From contig NC_134701.1 in the NCBI RefSeq assembly GCF_043290135.1, positions 4,025,001 to 4,089,000 of the forward strand: 64,000 nt of DNA, read 5' to 3'. Positions 59,047 through 64,000 of this stretch are shown piece after piece. A program made the position numbers and the translations under genes. The notes beneath the pieces are model-generated. The model did not search any database. It saw only the letters and a program-made list of their open reading frames with translations, and was not told the DNA's origin. Every line of letters starts with the position of its first letter. Position 1 is the stretch's first letter. This stretch comes from Rhipicephalus microplus. Lineage: Eukaryota; Arthropoda; Arachnida; Ixodida; Ixodidae.

Positions 59047-59793
59047 TTAGGTTAGGTTAGGTTAGGTTAGGTTTGGTTAGGTTAGGTTAGGTTAGGTTAG
59101 GTTAGATTAGGTTAGGTTGGGTTGAGTTGGGTTAGGTTAGGTTAGGTTAGGTTAGGTTGGGTTAGGTTAGGTTAGGTTAGGTTAGGTTACGTTATGTTAG
59201 GTTAGGTTACGTTAGGTTAGGTTAGGTTACGTTACGTTAGGTTAGGTTAGGTTAGGTAAGGATAATTTGGTTAGGTTAGGTAAGGTTAGGTTAGGTTAGG
59301 TTGTGTTGGGTGTTGTTGGGTTGGGTTGGGTTGGGTTAGGTTGGGTTAGGTTAGGTTAGGTTACGTTAGGTTAGGTTAGGTTAGGTTAGGTTACGTTAGG
59401 TTATGTTAGGTTAGGTTAGGTTACGTTAGGTTAGGTTAGGTCAGGTAAGGTTAGGTTACGTTAGAATAGGTTGGGTTAGGTTAGGTTACGTTAGGTTAGG
59501 TTAAGTTAGGTTAGGTTAGGTTTGGTTAGGTTAGGTTAGGTTAGGTTAGCCTAGGTTAGGTTAGGTTGGGTTGGGTTGGGTTAGGTTGGGTTAGGTTAGG
59601 TTAGGTTAGGTTGGGTTAGGTTAGTTTAGGTTAGGTTAGGTTAGGTTAGGTTGGGTTGGGTTGGGTTAGGTTAGGTTAGGTTAGGTAAGGTTAGGTTAGG
59701 TCAGGTTAGGTTAGGTTTGGTTAGGTTAGGTTAGGTTAGGTTAGGTTATGTTAGGTTAGGTTGGGTTAGGTTAGGTTAGGTTAGGTTAGGTTA
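59047..59793 (+). repeat. Long TTAGG array 9
   Basis: About 0.75 kb with the full common signature. Rare TTACGTTATG and CCTAGG variants are private to this copy. Confidence 0.92.
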
Positions 59794-62700
59794 AGATATG
59801 AACCGCGCTAAGACCGCATTAAACAATGTCACTTAGTGAGATGCAGTGTTTTTCACCTTTACAAGTCGGGAACTACGATATCTAATGTGAAAGCGCCTGA
59901 AACCGTCGTAATCTTGTAGAAAACATTGTAAAGTTGCGAGTAAAACGTTTTCTAACGATAGAAGTGCGAAGGTTAGGTTAGGTTAGGTTAGTTTAAGCTA
60001 GGTAGCGTCATGAAACTACCAAAAACGACGTCATCTAACGAGATAGTGTTGTTTTATCGCGAGTATTAAACTGCGATAGGTGAAATGTTGTGAGTGCACA
60101 CAAAACGGCATGAACAAGCCAAATACTGCGTGTTCTACCGTTACAAGTGCGAAACTGCTATATTGTGATATTCTCGTTAAAGCGCATGCAAGCATCGTGA
60201 AACCTTACCTTAAAGAACAATGTCATTTAGCGAGATACAGCGTTCTGTACTGCAATAAGTTGGTGAAAAACTGTGAGGTTATGCAAATATCGTAATTGTG
60301 AACGAAACAGTGTAATAGAGCGTTTTTCAATACAAGTACCAATGTTAGGTTAGGTTAAGATATGAACCGTCGTAAAACCGCATTAAACAATGTCACTTAG
60401 TGAGATGCAGTGTTTTTCACCATTACAAGTCGGGAACTGCGATATCTAATGTGAAAGCGCTTGCAAACGTCGTTAGGTTAGCTTAGGTTAGGTTAGGTTA
60501 GGTTAGGTTAGGTTAGGTTTGGTTAGGTTAGGTTAGGTTAGGTTAGGTTAGGTTAGGTTATGTTAGGTTAGGTTGGTTTAGGTTAGGTTAGGTTAGGTTA
60601 GGTTAAGATATGAACCGCGCTAAAACCGCATTAAACAATGTCACTTAGTGAGATGCAGTGTTTTTCACCTTTACAAGTTGGGAACTGCGATATCTAATGT
60701 GAAAGCGCTTGAAACCGTCGTAATGTTGTAGAAAGCAATGTAAAGTAGCGAGTAAAACGTTTTCTAACGATAGAAGTGCGAAGGTTATGTTAGGTTGAGT
60801 TATGTTAGTTTAAGCTAGGTAGCGTCGTGAAACCACCAAAGACGACGTCATCTAACGAGATAGTGTTGTTTTATTGCGAGTACGAAACTGCGATAGGTAA
60901 AATGTTGTGAAAGCACACAAAACGGCATGAACAAGCCAAATACTGCCTGTTGTACCGTTACAAGTGCGAAACTGCTATGTTGTGACATTCTCGGTAAAGC
61001 GCATGCAAGTATCGTAAAACCTTAAGAACGATGTCATTTAGCGAGATACAGCGTTCTGTACTGTAATAAGTTGGTGAGAAACTGTGAGGTCAAGCAAATA
61101 TCGTAATTGTGAACGAAACAGTGTAATTGAGCGTCTTTAGATACAAGTGCGAATGTTAGGTTAGGTTGACATAACCGTCGTAAAACCGCATTAAACAATG
61201 TCACTTAGTGAGATGTAGTGTTTTTCAACATTACAAGTCGGGAACTACGATATCTAAAGTGAAAGCGCATGAAACCGTCGTAATCTTGTAGAAAACATTG
61301 TAAAGTTGCGAGTAAAACGTTTTCTAACGATAGAAGTGCGAAGGTTAGGTTAGGTTAGTTTAAGCTAGGTAGCGTCGTGAAACTACCAAAAACGACGTCA
61401 TCTAACGAGATAGTGTTGTTTTATTGCGAGTATTAAACTGCGATAGGTGAAATGTTGTGAATGCACACAAAACGGCATGAACAAGCCAAATACTGCGTGT
61501 TCTACCGTTACAAGTGCGAAACTGCTATATTGTGATATTCTCGTTAAAGCGCATGCAAGCATCGTGAAACCTTAAAGAACAATGTCATTTAGCGAGATAC
61601 AGCGTTCTGTACTGCAATAAGTTGGTGAAAAACTGTGAGGTTATGCAAATATCGTAATTGTGAACGAAACAGTGTAATAGAGCGTTTTTCAATACAAGTA
61701 CGAATGTTAAGTTAGGTTAAGATATGAACCGTCGTAAAACCGCATTAAACAATGTCACTTAGATGTAGTGTTTTTCAACATTACAAGTCGGGAACTACGT
61801 TATCTAATGTGAAAGCGCATGAAACCGTCGTAATCTTGTAGAAAACATTGTAAAGTGGCGAGTAAAACGTTTTCTAACGATAGAAGTGCGAAGGTTAGGT
61901 TAGGTTAGGTTAGTTTAAGCTAGGTAGCGTCGTGAAACTACCAAAAACGACGTCATCTAACGAGATAGTGTTGTTTTATAGCGAGTATTAAACTGCGATA
62001 GGTGAAATGTTGTGAAAGCACACAAAACGGCATGAACAAGCCAAATATCGCGTGTTGTACCGTTACAAGTGCGAAACTGCTATGTTGTGATATTCTCGTT
62101 AAAGCGCATGCAAGCATCGTGAAACCTTAAAGAACGATGTCATTTAGCGAGATACAGCGTTCTGTACTGCAATAAGTTGGTGAAAAACTGTGAGGTTATG
62201 CAAATATCCTAATTGTGAACGAAACAGTGTAATAGAGCGTTTTTTAATACAAGTGCGAATGTTAGGTTAGGTTAAGATATGAACCGTCGTAAAACCGCAT
62301 TAAACAATGTCACTTAGTGAGATGCAGTGTTTTTCACCATTACAAGTCGGGAACTACGATATCTAATGTGAAAGCGCATGAAACCATCGTAATCTTGTAG
62401 AAAACATTCTAAAATTGCGAGTGAAACGTTTTCTAAAGATAGAAGTGCGAAGGTTAGCTTGAGTTATGTTAGTTTAAGCTATGTAGCGTCGTGAGACCAC
62501 CAAAAAGGACGTCATCTAACGAGATAGTGTTGTTTTATTGCATGTACGAAACTGCAATAGGTGAACTGTTGTGAAAGTACACAAAACGGCTTGAACAAGC
62601 CAAATACTGCGTGTTCTACCGTTACAAGTGCGAAACTGCTATATTGTGATATTCTCGTTAAAGCGCATGCAAGCATCGTGAAACCTTAAAGAACAATGTC

Positions 62701-62948
62701 ATTTAGCGAAATACAGCGTTCTGTACTGCAATAAGTTGGTGAAAAACTGTGAGGTTATGCAAATATCGTAATATTGAACAAAACAGTGTAATAGAGCGTT
62801 TTTAGATACATGTGCGAATGTTAGGTTAGGTTAAGATATGAACCGTCGTAAAACCGCATTAAACAATGTCAATTACTGAGATGCAGTGTTTTTCACCATT
62901 AAAAGTGGGGAACTGCGATATTTAATGTGAAAGCGCTTGCAACCGTTG

Positions 62949-63450
62949 TTAGGTTAGGTTAGGTTAGGTTAGGTTTGGTTAGGTTAGGTTAGGTTAGGTT
63001 AGGTTAGATTAGGTTAGGTTGGGTTGAGTTGGGTTAGGTTAGGTTAGGTTAGGTTACGTTAGGTTAGGTTAGGTTAGGTAAGGATAATTTGGTTAGGTTA
63101 GGTAAGGTTAGGTTAGGTTAGGTTAGGTTGTGTTGGGTGTTGTTGGGTTGGGTTAGGTTGGGTTAGGTTAGGTTAGGTTACGTTAGGTTAGGTTAGGTTA
63201 GGTTACGTTAGGTTATGTTAGGTTAGGTTAGGTTACGTTAGGTTAGGTTAGGTCAGGTAAGGTTAGGTTACGTTAGAATAGGTTAGGTTAGGTTAGGTTA
63301 CGTTAGGTTAGGTTAAGTTAGGTTAGGTTAGGTTAGGTTAGGTAAGGTTAGATTAGGTTAGGTTAGGTTAGGTTTGGTTAGGTTAGGTTAGGTTAGGTTA
63401 GGTTATGTTAGGTTAGGTTGGGTTAGGTTAGGTTAGGTTAGGTTAGGTTA
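62949..63450 (+). repeat. Long TTAGG array 10, internally shortened
   Basis: About 0.50 kb. It lacks parts of the left third and of the GGGTT-rich middle seen in other long arrays but keeps AAGGATAATTTGG and both edges. Confidence 0.9.
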
Positions 63451-64000
63451 AGATATGAACCGCGCTAAAACCGCATTAAACAATGTCACTTAGTGAGATG
63501 CAGTGTTTTTAACCTTTACAAGTTGGGAACTGCGATATCTAATGTGAAAGCGCTTGAAACCGTCGTAATGTTGTAGAAAGCAGTGTAAAGTAGCGAGTAA
63601 AACGTTTTCTAACGATAGAAGTGCGAAGGTTATGTTAGGTTGAGTTATGTTAGTTTAAGCTAGGTAGCGTCGTGCAACTACCAAAAACAACGTCATCTAA
63701 CGAGATAGTGTTTAATTGCGAGTACAAAACTGCGATAGGTGAAATGCTGTGAAAGCACACAAAACGGCATGAACAAGCCAAATACTGCGTGTTGTACCGT
63801 TACAAGTGCGAAACTGCTATGTTGTGATATTCTCGTTAAAGCGCATGCAAGCATCGTGAAACCTTAAAGAACGATGTCATTTAGCGAGATACAGCGTTCT
63901 GTACTGCAATAAGTTGGTGAAAAACTGTGAGGTTATGCAAATATCCTAATTGTGAACGAAACAGTGTAATAGAGCGTTTTTCAATACAAGTACGAATGTT

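Larger units (their letters stand above)
53415..64000 (+). repeat. Telomere-associated composite satellite, right block
   Basis: Same A/B satellite with TTAGG arrays and no gene. Short arrays lie at about 53524, 56068, 56890, 58245 and 60473; long arrays are listed separately. Irregular monomers occur: near 61757 TGAG is missing from CACTTAGTGAGATG, near 61172 the A start is shortened to GACATAACCGTCG, and near 63710 TTGTTTTATTG is shortened to TTTAATTG. The window ends inside a B segment. Confidence 0.94.

Overview
The window looks like a subtelomeric or interstitial telomere-like satellite domain of an arthropod chromosome. The pentamer TTAGG, the usual arthropod telomere repeat, occurs in dozens of arrays, always with the G-rich strand on the + strand. 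The two large elements are animal-type Ty3/gypsy retrotransposons. I suspect an ixodid tick from the style of the retroelement proteins, but that is an impression and was not tested. No host protein gene, tRNA or rRNA gene was found in the 64 kb.

Layout: 1-3069 is satellite. 3070-8669 is a complete Ty3/gypsy element on the - strand (LTRs 170 bp) with a 4-bp ATAT target duplication. 8670-47956 is about 39 kb of satellite. 47957-53414 is a second, different complete Ty3/gypsy element on the - strand (LTRs 151 bp), also flanked by ATAT. 53415-64000 is satellite again. The satellite has a 116-bp segment (A) and a 443-bp segment (B), giving a 559-bp monomer. In many copies a TTAGG array of about 0.1 kb or 0.5-0.76 kb sits between two A segments. 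Monomers form a higher-order repeat of about 5.49 kb, clearest at 24538-30025 and 30026-35512.

Each retroelement carries gag (capsid-like region plus CCHC knuckle) and pol (protease, reverse transcriptase, RNase H, integrase with GPY/F module). Both reading frames are intact and there is no env. In both, pol lies in the -1 frame relative to gag. Both have the same heptamer GGAAAAC directly before the gag stop, followed after exactly 7 nt by a predicted stem. The LTRs of each element are identical to each other, so both insertions look recent.

The most interesting observation is that the two elements have unrelated LTR interiors but sit at exactly the same base of the satellite unit, in the same orientation and with the same ATAT duplication. 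The position is just after a short TTAGG run. This suggests targeted integration into telomere-associated satellite. The main counter-argument is that an ATAT-preferring integrase has only about 4-6 candidate sites per monomer.
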